A DNA stretch of 64,000 bases, from the NCBI GenBank assembly GCA_009760855.2, contig WPIO01000064.1, positions 1-64,000 of the forward strand, in the 5' to 3' direction. The translations under genes were made by a program, and so were the position numbers. Of the stretch, positions 1 through 8,865 are shown in pieces. The DNA comes from Cristatella mucedo (Eukaryota > Bryozoa > Phylactolaemata > Cristatellidae). The stretch's first letter is position 1. Each line of letters opens with the position of its first letter. Below the pieces are notes generated by a model that was given only the letters and a program-made list of their open reading frames with translations, was not told the DNA's origin and made no database searches.

Positions 1-37
1 CTGGTCTTAGTATGAACATAGTGCTAATAAAGGAAAA

Positions 38-268
38 TTGAAAATGCACAAGCAAAGGAAAACTACTGAACTGCAAACAAAGAAAGAAAAGATTGATCAA
101 GGATACGCTTATAAACGAAGAGAGATGGACGATAAACTTGAAGAAGAAAGAATAAAGAAAGAATTAGAATATGAAATTGAGAAACGAAAAAAAGAAGAAG
201 ATTATGATAGAAAGATAAAAGAAATGGATCTAGAAATTAAGCGTGCAAGAATATTATACGATACTTGA
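38..268 (+). CDS. Short charged coiled-coil ORF, unassigned
   Basis: An open frame of about 75 codons, extremely rich in Lys, Glu, Arg and Asp, with heptad-like spacing typical of a coiled coil. The likely initiator is the ATG at 44 (MHKQRKTTEL). I recognise no family. It lies at the left edge of the AT-rich block holding the viral-type DNA polymerase, so it may be the tail of an element gene that begins outside the window. Charged, A-rich ORFs also arise by chance in AT-rich DNA, so the call is weak. Confidence 0.3.
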   Translation: MKMHKQRKTTELQTKKEKIDQGYAYKRREMDDKLEEERIKKELEYEIEKRKKEEDYDRKIKEMDLEIKRARILYDT

Positions 269-345
269 AACTTGAAGATTCCCGTTGTCTGATTATAAAT
301 CAATGATTATCAACACTCAAATTCACAGCGAGTTTTTAGAAACAA

Positions 346-420
346 AAAAACCCCCCCCGCCCCCCCGCCCCCCGGCCCCAACACCCCCCCCCATAGCGCC
401 CCCCCCCAACCTCCCCCAAC
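346..420. repeat. C-rich low-complexity run
   Basis: About 75 bases are almost entirely C on the plus strand, broken by single G or A bases. The minus strand therefore has several G runs and could fold as a G-quadruplex. It stands out sharply in AT-rich surroundings. It could be real or a sequencing/assembly artefact. Confidence 0.6.
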
Positions 421-559
421 ACCAAACTAACGGAAGTGCAACTGATTCTATTAATTGATAAATCGTCACATTTCCAATATTCCAGCAGACAACCACATGT
501 TTTATATGTTTTTTTCACGAGATGGCTACGTTCTACTAGGAAGGACAGTTTTTCTCGTT

Positions 560-1586
560 CAACAACCCAGGGGTCAGCAACCGCTGGTGTTATCTACCAC
601 CCAACGTAAACCTTGCAAGCGGATTAGTTAATAACGCTGGAGCTTGATGTTTAGCGGTACTATTGATAAGATTGGCTGGTAAGAGTAAGAGGTTGAAGTG
701 TGCAACCAAGTATACGAACCTTTTATCAAAAAAAAAATTATGTACGTCCATGTTATCCAATGAGTTACCAGAACTGAATGACCTGCAAAACTGGTGGAAA
801 AAAGATGAGCAAAATGATTGGGTGGTATGGTTTACCGTTGCTATTCTGGACAACAAATTCTAAAATTCTATGTCCAATCTAAGTCCTAATGCATCCACAG
901 CATTAGTTTAAACATCGCGATTTGGGTTTATCGAAGAGGTTTATTAATCCTAATGTCTTGCGGAACTGTGGCTAATTCAGTATTCACTCACCAATTCTCA
1001 AGACTCTCTCTTGGCTTTTGTGCGGATGAATCAATTATTAACAATACTCAATTTACTCTTGAACTAATAGGGGTTATGTATGATTTAATGGATCTTTGAC
1101 GGGGGTAAGTGGGGCTGCTGCTGATCATGTTAATGTAATTCAAGCTAGACACAGCTAACATGCTAAAATGGTTCTTGGATGCATTTAAATTAATATGTCA
1201 CCAATGCGACCTATTGGTTCCCTGGTAAACCTCCTAAATGACATTCAAAATCCTTGCTGAAATTACATCACAGTTAAAGGTCAAGAAACACAGACTACAC
1301 TATATAGTTTACACTGACAATTTAGTATATCAAATTACAATTCAAATGTTAAATTAAAATACAATAACTACACAGATTAACTTGAATTTAAAGTTGGTGG
1401 TAATGTTGCAGCTCAAAACCACCCTAATTTAATAGCTACTCGGGACACCGTGCACTTGTGTTTCATTTTCAACTAATTGTGAAAACAAAGGTAGTCTCAC
1501 CGACCGTAGTTGCTACATTGCACAAAAACCATTATCCCCGCGGTTACTAAGAAGCGTGGTATGCAAACGACGCAACAAAAACAAAA

Positions 1587-1617
<31 letters not shown>

Positions 1618-2990
1618 AAAGAAAAAAAAAACGAAAAAACATGTTGCACCTTTCTTATTTGATTTTCTACAGTTAGAGTCTCAGTGTGTGGTTCCTTGGA
1701 TCAAAAATGAACTAATGTGCCACTGTTGTGGTTACTTTCCCAATGGTACTACTCTTTTATCCTGCTTCATGTATTCGATCTACATATCAACGATCAGTTA
1801 TCTCTCTTAAAGAGCAGGAACAAAACTTGATGTAACTAATGAATTTAATCAATATTCTAACAATCTCCCTGCTGTTGGGGGTGCTGCTGCTTTACATGTT
1901 TGCTGCTAAATGAAATATACCACACACCCTGCAATTGCAGCTGCTGCTGACCTCGTTGTGTATTCATTATATCGCCTATCCCTGTGAGAACACTTTGGAA
2001 TTAACATCTAACATGGAATGGAATCCATTCCTTTGGTAGTTCTGGAAGGTCCTCATTAAACAATCCATTAGATATTTAAGAAAATAATAACTAAATAATA
2101 ATTGACACACAAATTCTTTTTATTCAGGGGTCTGAATGAAAAAAGTGAAAGAAGGCTATTAAGTATAAATGGAAATTGTAAGGAGGTGCGGAAGTGTATT
2201 CCCGTTTTCGTTGATTATATGGTATTGGCTCCACAAACATTGATTGTGACATTGAACTAATTTCCCATAGAAACTAAAAAAAATATATGCTAACCATCCA
2301 ACCGAGTAAATTTCCATCAATAATTATGTTTGGGTAAAATGTATTCGAGCGCCATGGCAGCAAATTTTCAGAAATTAAGTTGAAAGAATATTGATATTCA
2401 AATGAACTGTTTCGTTTACTAGTCGATGTGGTTTATCAGATATTCTCCAGATGGTATTATTTTTGATCAAGTACCACTAATAGAATAAAATTTTTATAGG
2501 AGTCGCCTCCAGTTTAATAGTTGAAGTACTCCTATATACCCAAAATCAATATATTGGTCGCACTTACGTGCCTACTGTGTTACCATGTCTTAAAGCTTAC
2601 ATATGTTTTTATAGAGAATTTGAAAAGAAAATACTCCGTTCCAATATACACAAGGTTTGATTGCTATGTAAACCTAATAACTCGTGCCTGCCAGGGACAG
2701 TTAGAAATTTCTCACACCCCTTATGATTGCTATACCACCATAACGCGCTGACACTCTCTTTTTATGTTTTTGTATTACTCCCTCATCCCCTATTAAAGTC
2801 ACTTTGCATTCGCATTTGGATATAATTTCGAAATTGGTCGTTTAACAATAAACAAAAACTGGTTATGACTCAAATATTACATTAGAAAAAAGTAGAGATA
2901 CAAGTAGTTGAAGAAGAAGATCCACTTAGATTTTTAAAGAAAATTATTCCGCGTGTAAAAGACCGTTTTAGAGAATCTAAAATCTAATAT
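560..2990 (+). pseudogene. AT-rich block with short protein-like stretches, decayed
   Basis: No long ORF survives. Several short forward frames look protein-like: 663-863 (66 codons, Lys-rich then WWKKDEQNDWVVW), 995-1,100, 2,521-2,751, and about 2,888-2,987, which contains VEEEDPLRFLKKI and then a stop. Ala-rich motifs recur near 1,095, 1,885 and 1,940. In a Polinton or adintovirus the structural genes (capsid, penton, ATPase, protease, integrase) would be expected near the polymerase. I cannot match any stretch to a named one. Long A runs at 1,576-1,640 interrupt the region. Confidence 0.3.
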
Positions 2991-3027
2991 AATTATTATA
3001 GTGACCCAAAAGTCTTTCACCGCGAGG

Positions 3028-3085
3028 GAAAAAAAAAAAAGAAAAAAAAAAAACTAAAAAAAAACACACAAAAACACACGCGCCC
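3028..3085. repeat. A-rich low-complexity run
   Basis: About 58 bases are nearly all A, with a few G and C interruptions, ending in a short ACAC stretch. It resembles the A run near 1,576-1,640. No gene is visible in it. Confidence 0.6.
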
Positions 3086-3122
3086 CGTATGTATCGAAGA
3101 TCATGGATTCCTTCCTTTTTCC

Positions 3123-4019
3123 AGATATTATGCACATGGTAATAGAATGGTTAATATTTTAGGTGACCCTGTAAAATGCTAGTACGCTGTTTACAAAAAA
3201 AGGCCTATGCTGGACGCTAACTTGTTGTAATACAGGAATAACCATGAATCTGAGGAAAACGTATTAACACCCATCTAGGAGCAGGTGTGTAATCCCTACC
3301 GACGGAGTAATATTCGTCAACGTAATAATTATGTTAGAAGAAGGTGTCAATGGGGGGTTTTGGGAGATCTAGATTTACTGAACGCCATAACATCTACCTT
3401 TTCATTGGAATCTGGTAATACCAACCAGTTTAGTCTTAACGATTATTGTGTTACTTAATGGAGAATGACAAGAGATGTATTTTGAAAGCTTCCTTCTCAC
3501 AACAAAATTTATTGGGTGGGTATCAATTAACCAATGTTGCAAGCCTGTAATCTCCCTCTGACGTGCTATAACAAAGACATTACGTAGTAAACAGAACTTA
3601 AAAAAATGGACAGAAGTATCTCAAATTCTCAATGGACCCTAAATCACTAAATTCCATACTTAATCTATCAACCCTTATTTCATGGACAAATAAAATGTCT
3701 CACCGATATGATATTAAGTTATGGTTGTTGGAAGCCGAACTCGAAATTGTGTTTTCTAAAACCATAGCTGATAATCTGTAGTATCTGGTATGTGTAAGAG
3801 CTATAACTACTTCAACACGGATGTTTAACAACTTAAAGAACTATGTATAATTTTTCTCGACTCACCTACAATATTCTTTGTTGATCGACAGAAAATTAAG
3901 TAAACCTATTGATTAGGTCTGTATCCCACCTGAGAAGAAAAATGCCTATAAAACTATTACTCTTTTTCTTTTTAAACTTGTTGCTTTGTGCTTACCCCGC
4001 TTTAAAACCGAAATATTTT
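3123..4019 (+). pseudogene. Decayed forward-strand gene(s), unassigned
   Basis: Two overlapping forward frames look like broken coding sequence. The frame from 3,123 runs to about 3,768 with nine stops, eight of them TAA or TAG. The frame from about 3,614 runs to about 4,019 with only three stops in some 135 codons, fewer than chance predicts for such AT-rich DNA. Amino-acid content is balanced and protein-like. Position next to a viral-type polymerase suggests a structural gene, but I cannot name it. A profile search against Polinton/adintovirus capsid models would settle it. Confidence 0.35.
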
Positions 4020-4301
4020 AGATAGAGCAGATGCTTCATTATCTATAACAATGATTAACCGAAGTAGAAAACACTTGTTTTTTTTTAAGGGTTTTCTTAA
4101 CCAGTAAATACATTTAGTTGGTTTTTCCTTTTTCCTTTTTTATAAAATAGTTGGCAATTTTAAAATTTGTAGTACGAACATGATATACAGTGGTTTGTTA
4201 GAACAAGACTAGAATCAAATCAAGTTTCTTCATTCTTCCATAATCTTTATTCACAGATACAACACGTATTTCATATTCTGTTTTGGTTTTTTCTTTTTTG
4301 G

Positions 4302-4520
4302 TTACAATGGAATGACCTTTTTCAAGGTATTCAACTCACTAACGTGCTTAAGCAATGTATCACAAGATTTCCAATTCTCTTCTATAGGATTCGTTCTTAA
4401 CTCTACATGAAGAAAAAAAAAGAGGGTAAAATTCATACTGCTTAATATAGCCAAGTATTCCAAGCCAAGACCCAAGAACCAAATCCACAAGTTTTTCTGT
4501 TTATTTTGTTTGAACCACAT
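4302..4520 (-). CDS. Small minus-strand ORF, unassigned
   Basis: A 72-codon open frame with an aromatic, hydrophobic first half (WIWFLGLGLEYLAIL), possibly one membrane segment, and a polar second half. It lacks the TATATAG-like motif found before every gene of the neighbouring cluster. That argues against membership. It may be a chance ORF. Confidence 0.2.
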   Translation of the reverse strand: MWFKQNKQKNLWIWFLGLGLEYLAILSSMNFTLFFFLHVELRTNPIEENWKSCDTLLKHVSELNTLKKVIPL

Positions 4521-4731
4521 CGAAAATCATCAAGAGAACATTGTATATGCCACAATGTTCGTATACAAATATGCTTGAGTGCTTTTGATGTTGCTTAGTA
4601 GATAGAAAGACTCAAGACCTCTTAAATAAAGTCATCTAAAGAGTGAACAAAGCAACCAAGATAATCCTACAGTAATAAAGTGGTCCTTTGAATGTGGCCA
4701 AAGAAAAAGACTGTAGATTCCAGGATCAGGT

Positions 4732-5001
4732 TTAGCGGAGGTTGTTTGTTTTTGTCTTTACATTATCAAATATTTGATGAAATTTATCAAATGCTGCTGT
4801 ATATTTTCTTTCTTTCTTTTTCATTTTATCATATGCATCACAAACATCTAAAAGAACCCAAATTTGTGGTGCAGGTAGTTTAAACATATATTTATAAAAA
4901 TCTGTATGGATATATGGTGTGTCATCCTCAAAACCACAACACTTTTTAGCAATTCTTATAGCATACTCACAACAAAGAATTCTTGAAACTTTTTTATCCA
5001 T
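4732..5001 (-). CDS. Cluster protein 1, one repeat-domain copy
   Basis: A complete 89-codon ORF starting MDKKVSRIL. It has one copy of the domain shared by five neighbouring genes: an N-terminal RIL motif, an Ala-containing helix ending in CCGF, an aromatic FYKYM segment, then LLDVCDAYD and a Lys-rich tail. The start is fixed by the TATATAG motif at 5,006-5,012, four bases before the ATG. It is the last recognisable gene of the minus-strand cluster downstream of the DNA polymerase. Function is unknown. The Tyr-x-Leu...LL-x-x-Cys-Asp-x-Tyr pattern weakly recalls the middle of BTB folds, which is inference only. Confidence 0.6.
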   Translation of the reverse strand: MDKKVSRILCCEYAIRIAKKCCGFEDDTPYIHTDFYKYMFKLPAPQIWVLLDVCDAYDKMKKKERKYTAAFDKFHQIFDNVKTKTNNLR

Positions 5002-5005
5002 CTTC

Positions 5006-5012
5006 CTATATA
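5006..5012 (-). promoter_or_regulatory. TATATAG start-proximal motif
   Basis: TATATAG in coding orientation, four bases upstream of the ATG at 5,001. Confidence 0.55.
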
Positions 5013-5016
5013 AAGT

Positions 5017-5295
5017 TTAAGAATTTTTAATAGAATCCAATTTTCTATTCTCTAATATTTTTTCAGCCTCATTGTTTAATTTTATCATTGATTTATCAAT
5101 ACTTTCATAATGATTAGTAATCTCAAGAAATGTGTCAATAAATAATGGGTCTAATTCTTTTAACATTTTATAAGATTTAGAATTAACAATAGATTCAGGT
5201 CTACTCCATCCGAACAGATGAAAACAAATTGAAATCATTGATTAATGTGCATTAGAATTCCCAATAACCTTTTCAAACTTTTCATCAAAATCCAT
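5017..5295 (-). pseudogene. Cluster protein 2, one repeat-domain copy with a stop
   Basis: The motif at 5,300-5,306 and the ATG at 5,295 (MDFDEKFEKV) place the start. A TAA interrupts the frame after 17 codons, and the same frame then continues for 73 codons to 5,017. The continuation keeps parts of the family pattern (FHLFGW, then a LDPLF segment and a Lys-rich tail) but is the most diverged member. It is probably a dead copy. Initiation at the internal ATG (5,238) is possible but would lose the N-terminal segment. Confidence 0.5.
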
Positions 5296-5299
5296 TTCC

Positions 5300-5306
5300 C
5301 TATATA
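5300..5306 (-). promoter_or_regulatory. TATATAG start-proximal motif
   Basis: TATATAGG in coding orientation, four bases upstream of the ATG at 5,295. Confidence 0.55.
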
Positions 5307-5401
5307 AGGTTTAAGAATTGTTTAATTCATTTTTTATAAAAGCATCTAAAAATAATTTGAAAAAATTGAGGTAATTATATTTTGCTTCTAAATATTCTAC
5401 T

Positions 5402-5914
5402 TTACTTTTCTAACATATCATCTGCATCACAAATATCTAAAAGACCAGAAATTCTTGAATAATCTAATTCATAAAGTCTCTTATAAAAATCTAAAGGAAC
5501 TCCTTCAAAACCTTCATAATTAAACATAGATTTTGCAACTTTTAAAACATCATAACAAAGAATTCTTGAAATTTTTTCATAAATCTTTTCCACATCTTCT
5601 TTAACTCCGTCCTTTATCATATTAATATTTTCAAAAGGAGTATATTTCTGTCTAAAAACTTCAATGAGTTTTTCATATTTTAATTTTTCTTTAGAATATT
5701 CTATATTTTTACTTTTATAAATATCATCCGCATCACAAACCTGAAAAAGAAAAGAAATTTTTGAGTTATCTAATGAATAAATACTTCTATAAATCACTTT
5801 ATCAGAACAAGAAGCAGCCTTTGAAAAACCACAAAATACTCCAGCCATCGCTTCAGCATAGTCACAAGTAAAAATCCTCGAAATTTCTCCTCTATAAAAA
5901 TTCCTTTGATCCAT
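5402..5914 (-). CDS. Cluster protein 3, two repeat-domain copies
   Basis: A 170-codon ORF starting MDQRNFYRG. Copy one covers about residues 5-65 (RIFTCDYAEAMAGVFCGF to LLFQVCDADD-like) and copy two about residues 110-168 (ISRILCYDVLKVAKSMF to LLDICDADD). A charged linker separates them. The frame stops just after the second copy. An adjacent frame continues open to about 5,312 with a plausible tail, so a one-base shift has probably truncated the C-terminus. The TATATAG motif at 5,923-5,929 fixes the start. No known function. Confidence 0.6.
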   Translation of the reverse strand: MDQRNFYRGEISRIFTCDYAEAMAGVFCGFSKAASCSDKVIYRSIYSLDNSKISFLFQVCDADDIYKSKNIEYSKEKLKYEKLIEVFRQKYTPFENINMIKDGVKEDVEKIYEKISRILCYDVLKVAKSMFNYEGFEGVPLDFYKRLYELDYSRISGLLDICDADDMLEK

Positions 5915-5922
5915 TTTTTTCT

Positions 5923-5929
5923 CTATATA
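5923..5929 (-). promoter_or_regulatory. TATATAG start-proximal motif
   Basis: TATATAGAG in coding orientation, eight bases upstream of the ATG at 5,914. Confidence 0.55.
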
Positions 5930-5955
5930 ACTTAAATTTTTTTTACTACAACTAT

Positions 5956-6576
5956 CTAAAAATAAAAACTATATTGTTGTTTAACACTTTCTAAAAAAAT
6001 ATTATATTCTATCTTTGATCTCTCTTCCTTAATTTCTTCAATTTTTTTATATATATCATATGCATCACAAACATCTAAAAGGTCAGAAATTCTTGAATCA
6101 TCTAATTCATAAAGACTCTTATAAAGATCTAAAGGAATGTCTCTATTCTTTTTAAATTCAGAAATAGGACAACGAAAACTTCTACAAGGCTTAACCATTT
6201 CAATTGCAAGTGCTGAAGCATGATCATAACAAAGAATTCTTGAAATTTTTTCATAAATCTTTTCTACCTCTTCTTTTGTTCCACCCCTTTTAACAGTAAA
6301 ACTAATACTTCGTAATTCATCATATTTACTTTCAAAATCAATAATGAAATCATGATATTTTGAATGCTCTCTAGCCAATTCATAATTCAATTTATTACCT
6401 AAATCATATAAATCACAAGTCTGTAAAAGAACAGAAAATTTTGAACTATCTAATAAATAAATACTTCTATGAAACTCTTTAGTAATACAAGAAGCCACCT
6501 TTGGAAAACCACAAAATACTCTAGCTATCTTTCTAGCATCTGGATAACTTAAAATTCTCGTTACTTTTTGATCCAT
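5956..6576 (-). CDS. Cluster protein 4, two repeat-domain copies
   Basis: A 206-codon ORF starting MDQKVTRIL, the longest intact gene of the cluster. Copy one covers about residues 4-60 (RILSYPDARKIARVFCGF, then IYLLDSSKFSVLLQTCDLYD). Copy two covers about residues 112-180 (RILCYDHASALAIEMV, an extra Cys-containing insert, then LYELDDSRISDLLDVCDAYD). A charged linker joins them. It is closely related to cluster protein 3, so one probably arose by tandem duplication of the other. No frameshift is seen, unlike the nearby polymerase, so it may still be selectively constrained or be younger. Confidence 0.65.
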   Translation of the reverse strand: MDQKVTRILSYPDARKIARVFCGFPKVASCITKEFHRSIYLLDSSKFSVLLQTCDLYDLGNKLNYELAREHSKYHDFIIDFESKYDELRSISFTVKRGGTKEEVEKIYEKISRILCYDHASALAIEMVKPCRSFRCPISEFKKNRDIPLDLYKSLYELDDSRISDLLDVCDAYDIYKKIEEIKEERSKIEYNIFLESVKQQYSFYF

Positions 6577-6583
6577 TTTTTCT

Positions 6584-6590
6584 CTATATA
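6584..6590 (-). promoter_or_regulatory. TATATAG start-proximal motif
   Basis: TATATAGAG in coding orientation, seven bases upstream of the ATG at 6,576. Confidence 0.55.
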
Positions 6591-6613
6591 AAGATTAAGA
6601 TTATTTAATAGAA

Positions 6614-6889
6614 TTAATTAATTTGTACCCCTTGTTTTGTTTTTGGGGTTTTTGATTTTTTTGCGGCTTCTTCAAGCATTTCATTTATCTTACCTCTACA
6701 TTCCATTAGTTTATCAGAAGCTTCACAGATTTCTATAAGAACACTAACAAATGAACTCTCTAAATCTCGAATGAGTTTATCAAGAGAGTGTCTAACTATT
6801 CGTTGATCGTTTACTTTTAGTTTTTGAAGACAGATCTTTACAGCCATATCTCTGGATTGTTCACAGCTTAAAATTCCCGAGACATCCAT
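6614..6889 (-). CDS. Cluster protein 5, one repeat-domain copy
   Basis: 91 codons starting MDVSGILSCEQ. The frame is open back to 6,931, but the TATATAG motif two bases before the ATG at 6,889 and the MD start shared by the family support the shorter form. One domain copy is present: ILSCEQSRDMAVKIC, then SLDKLIRDLESSFVSVLIEICEASD, then a Lys-rich tail ending PKTKQGVQIN. It is diverged but keeps the order of motifs. Function is unknown. Confidence 0.55.
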   Translation of the reverse strand: MDVSGILSCEQSRDMAVKICLQKLKVNDQRIVRHSLDKLIRDLESSFVSVLIEICEASDKLMECRGKINEMLEEAAKKSKTPKTKQGVQIN

Positions 6890-6891
6890 TT

Positions 6892-6898
6892 CTATATA
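6892..6898 (-). promoter_or_regulatory. TATATAG start-proximal motif
   Basis: TATATAG in coding orientation, two bases upstream of the ATG at 6,889. Confidence 0.55.
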
Positions 6899-6911
6899 AG
6901 TATAATTATTT

Positions 6912-7208
6912 TTATAATTCATTTTCTTCATTTACATAATCACTTCTAAATGGTGGTATATCATCAGCTTCAGTGTAAAAAGTAAAGTCATCTTCAGCAG
7001 ACTCAAACCCAGATTCAGACTCGGATTCGGATTCAGACTCGGATTCGGATTCAGACTCGGATTCGGATTCAGACTCGGATTCGGATTCGGATTCAGGTAT
7101 ATAATCAGGATCTTCGGATTCTGTATCTGATATTGACTCAGTATCTGAAATACCTATATCCATAGAGCTTTCTTCAACTTTTAAAAACTCTGGATTTTCG
7201 TTTTCCAT
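6912..7208 (-). CDS. Acidic Ser/Glu-repeat protein
   Basis: 98 codons starting MENENPEF. The frame is open to 7,274, but the conserved motif (variant ATTATAG, 7,211-7,217) sits two bases before the ATG at 7,208, and the upstream part overlaps the 3' end of the polymerase gene. The middle is an uninterrupted run of alternating Ser and Glu encoded by an 18-bp tandem repeat (about 7,012-7,095). The whole protein is strongly acidic and probably disordered. Such proteins can be casein-kinase-2 targets or histone/DNA mimics, but nothing here proves a role. Confidence 0.5.
   Translation of the reverse strand: MENENPEFLKVEESSMDIGISDTESISDTESEDPDYIPESESESESESESESESESESESESESESGFESAEDDFTFYTEADDIPPFRSDYVNEENEL
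7012..7095. repeat. 18-bp coding tandem repeat
   Basis: GATTCAGACTCGGATTCG repeats about four and a half times and encodes the Ser-Glu run of the acidic protein. Confidence 0.85.
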
Positions 7209-7210
7209 TT

Positions 7211-7217
7211 CTATAAT
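7211..7217 (-). promoter_or_regulatory. Variant ATTATAG start-proximal motif
   Basis: ATTATAG in coding orientation, two bases upstream of the ATG at 7,208. It is the only clear variant of the cluster motif. Confidence 0.4.
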
Positions 7218-7233
7218 AATGAAATTATTTTTG

Positions 7234-8364
7234 TTAAATAAATTTATCACAGTGACCTGGATTAGTACATTCACTCAAAGCTTTTTCAATCTTATAATGT
7301 CCATAAGCATGACTACAACGACCACAATCTAGCCAATAACGTTTTGATTCAAATGGTGATAGTGCAACTTTTTCCATCTCATTAGTAAATAGTTCGTGTT
7401 TATCTTGAGATATTTTACGAAACTTTCTAATTTGACTTTCACCAAACTTCTCATTTTGTTTACCTTTAAAAATTTCTATACTTTCAGTTAAACAACTAAC
7501 AAATGTGTCATGCCCCATAGTTTTAGTTAAAACTGCTTTTGTTACTCCTTTTGCGGCAGCTTTTCTTTCAGCGTCAACGATACTTACAGAGTATAGCTTT
7601 GGTCTTAAAGCACAAACTTCTGAAATTACTTTTCCTTCTGCTTCATCCTTAAATTTACTGATTGTATCATCATCAAAATAATCAGGCATTGCTTTCATAT
7701 CATCGTAAAGATTAGGTGTTTCAACGTTCATAATTAAAGAATCAGTGTCAGTATAGATTAAACTAACCTTGTCTCCATATTTCTGTTTTATAACATCATA
7801 ATAAAACTTTTGCATATGTAACTTTGATAAATCTAGAATTGCACTACCAATGAATATTGGTTTATTTAATTTTGTTTTCGATTGATTCATTTGAAAGATT
7901 GTCAAATATTCTCCAAAGTCTCTAAAGTTAATCATATTTGGATCTCTTATTCTTTTATTGAATTTCTTTTTTCCTGCTTCATCAATAGTACTAACTAAAT
8001 AAGTTTTAACTCTTTTTTCAACATCTTCACAGGTTTTACCATAGAATGAATTCATTATAAGTTTCCAAAGGTTTCTTAAAAACTTTATACTTGAATTTAA
8101 TGATTTCATTTCAGCACGCATTTCAATATAAGGTTTAAGCCATCTAGATTGATTAAACTTAAAAACTTTCATTACATCACAAACCATTCCGTGTGTTAAA
8201 CAGAATTTTAAATATCTATAATGAAGAAGATAATCCTTTTTTAGATTAAAATCACATATTAACTTTGGAATATTACTTGCTCCTGTTTTGAACTTATTTT
8301 GAAAATTTGAATATTCACTACAACGAACAACTCTATTAGAAGCACATAATGGATATTCGTTGTG
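7234..8364 (-). CDS. PolB fragment: palm motifs KxxxNSxYG and DTDS, C-terminus
   Basis: The largest uninterrupted block of the polymerase. It is open from just after the TGA at 8,365-8,367 down to the natural stop at 7,234. It holds the B motif KLIMNSFYGK and the catalytic DTDS. The frame upstream of the TGA is the same one, so that stop is a simple point mutation and not a frameshift. Confidence 0.85.
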   Translation of the reverse strand, partial: HNEYPLCASNRVVRCSEYSNFQNKFKTGASNIPKLICDFNLKKDYLLHYRYLKFCLTHGMVCDVMKVFKFNQSRWLKPYIEMRAEMKSLNSSIKFLRNLWKLIMNSFYGKTCEDVEKRVKTYLVSTIDEAGKKKFNKRIRDPNMINFRDFGEYLTIFQMNQSKTKLNKPIFIGSAILDLSKLHMQKFYYDVIKQKYGDKVSLIYTDTDSLIMNVETPNLYDDMKAMPDYFDDDTISKFKDEAEGKVISEVCALRPKLYSVSIVDAERKAAAKGVTKAVLTKTMGHDTFVSCLTESIEIFKGKQNEKFGESQIRKFRKISQDKHELFTNEMEKVALSPFESKRYWLDCGRCSHAYGHYKIEKALSECTNPGHCDKFI

Positions 8365-8865
8365 TCAATTATGATAATACTCTTTAGTTTTTGGATCGTA
8401 CTCGATATCAACAACAAAGAAGTAACCAGTATCTGATTCATCCTCTAACTTAAGAATTCTATCAATATCCCACCCTTCATTTGAAATTTCAACAATGTTC
8501 CCTTGTGGAAGAAGCTCCATCATTGCTGTAGGATAAAGACTTGTTGCGTCTTGGTAAGTTATCCATGTTATTGGTTTATCCTTATCATATTCAGGTACTA
8601 ATGGATTATTTGCCTTAACAAGTCTTACTGCTAACCTGACATATTCCTCCACGAATAGATTTTTTTAACATGTCATAATTCTCCCTATCGGACAATAACT
8701 CAATCTTTACTCCTGAAAACCAGAATACTGCATTCCATGAGAAGTTTGGTGTTGTTACAAAGTTTGCTGGATCTAATTTTAGTTTTGATACCAATCCTTT
8801 TCTAAAACTTTCGAAACAATCAGCAAGCAATAAAACGTCTGTTTGAAGATATAAATTAGGATATT

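Noticed and set aside
1556-1810. Lys-rich 84-codon ORF
   Set aside because: Its first third is a poly-A run; no domain in the rest.
7012-7095. The 18-bp repeat as a noncoding microsatellite only
   Set aside because: It stays in frame inside an ORF with the cluster start motif, so it is treated as coding.
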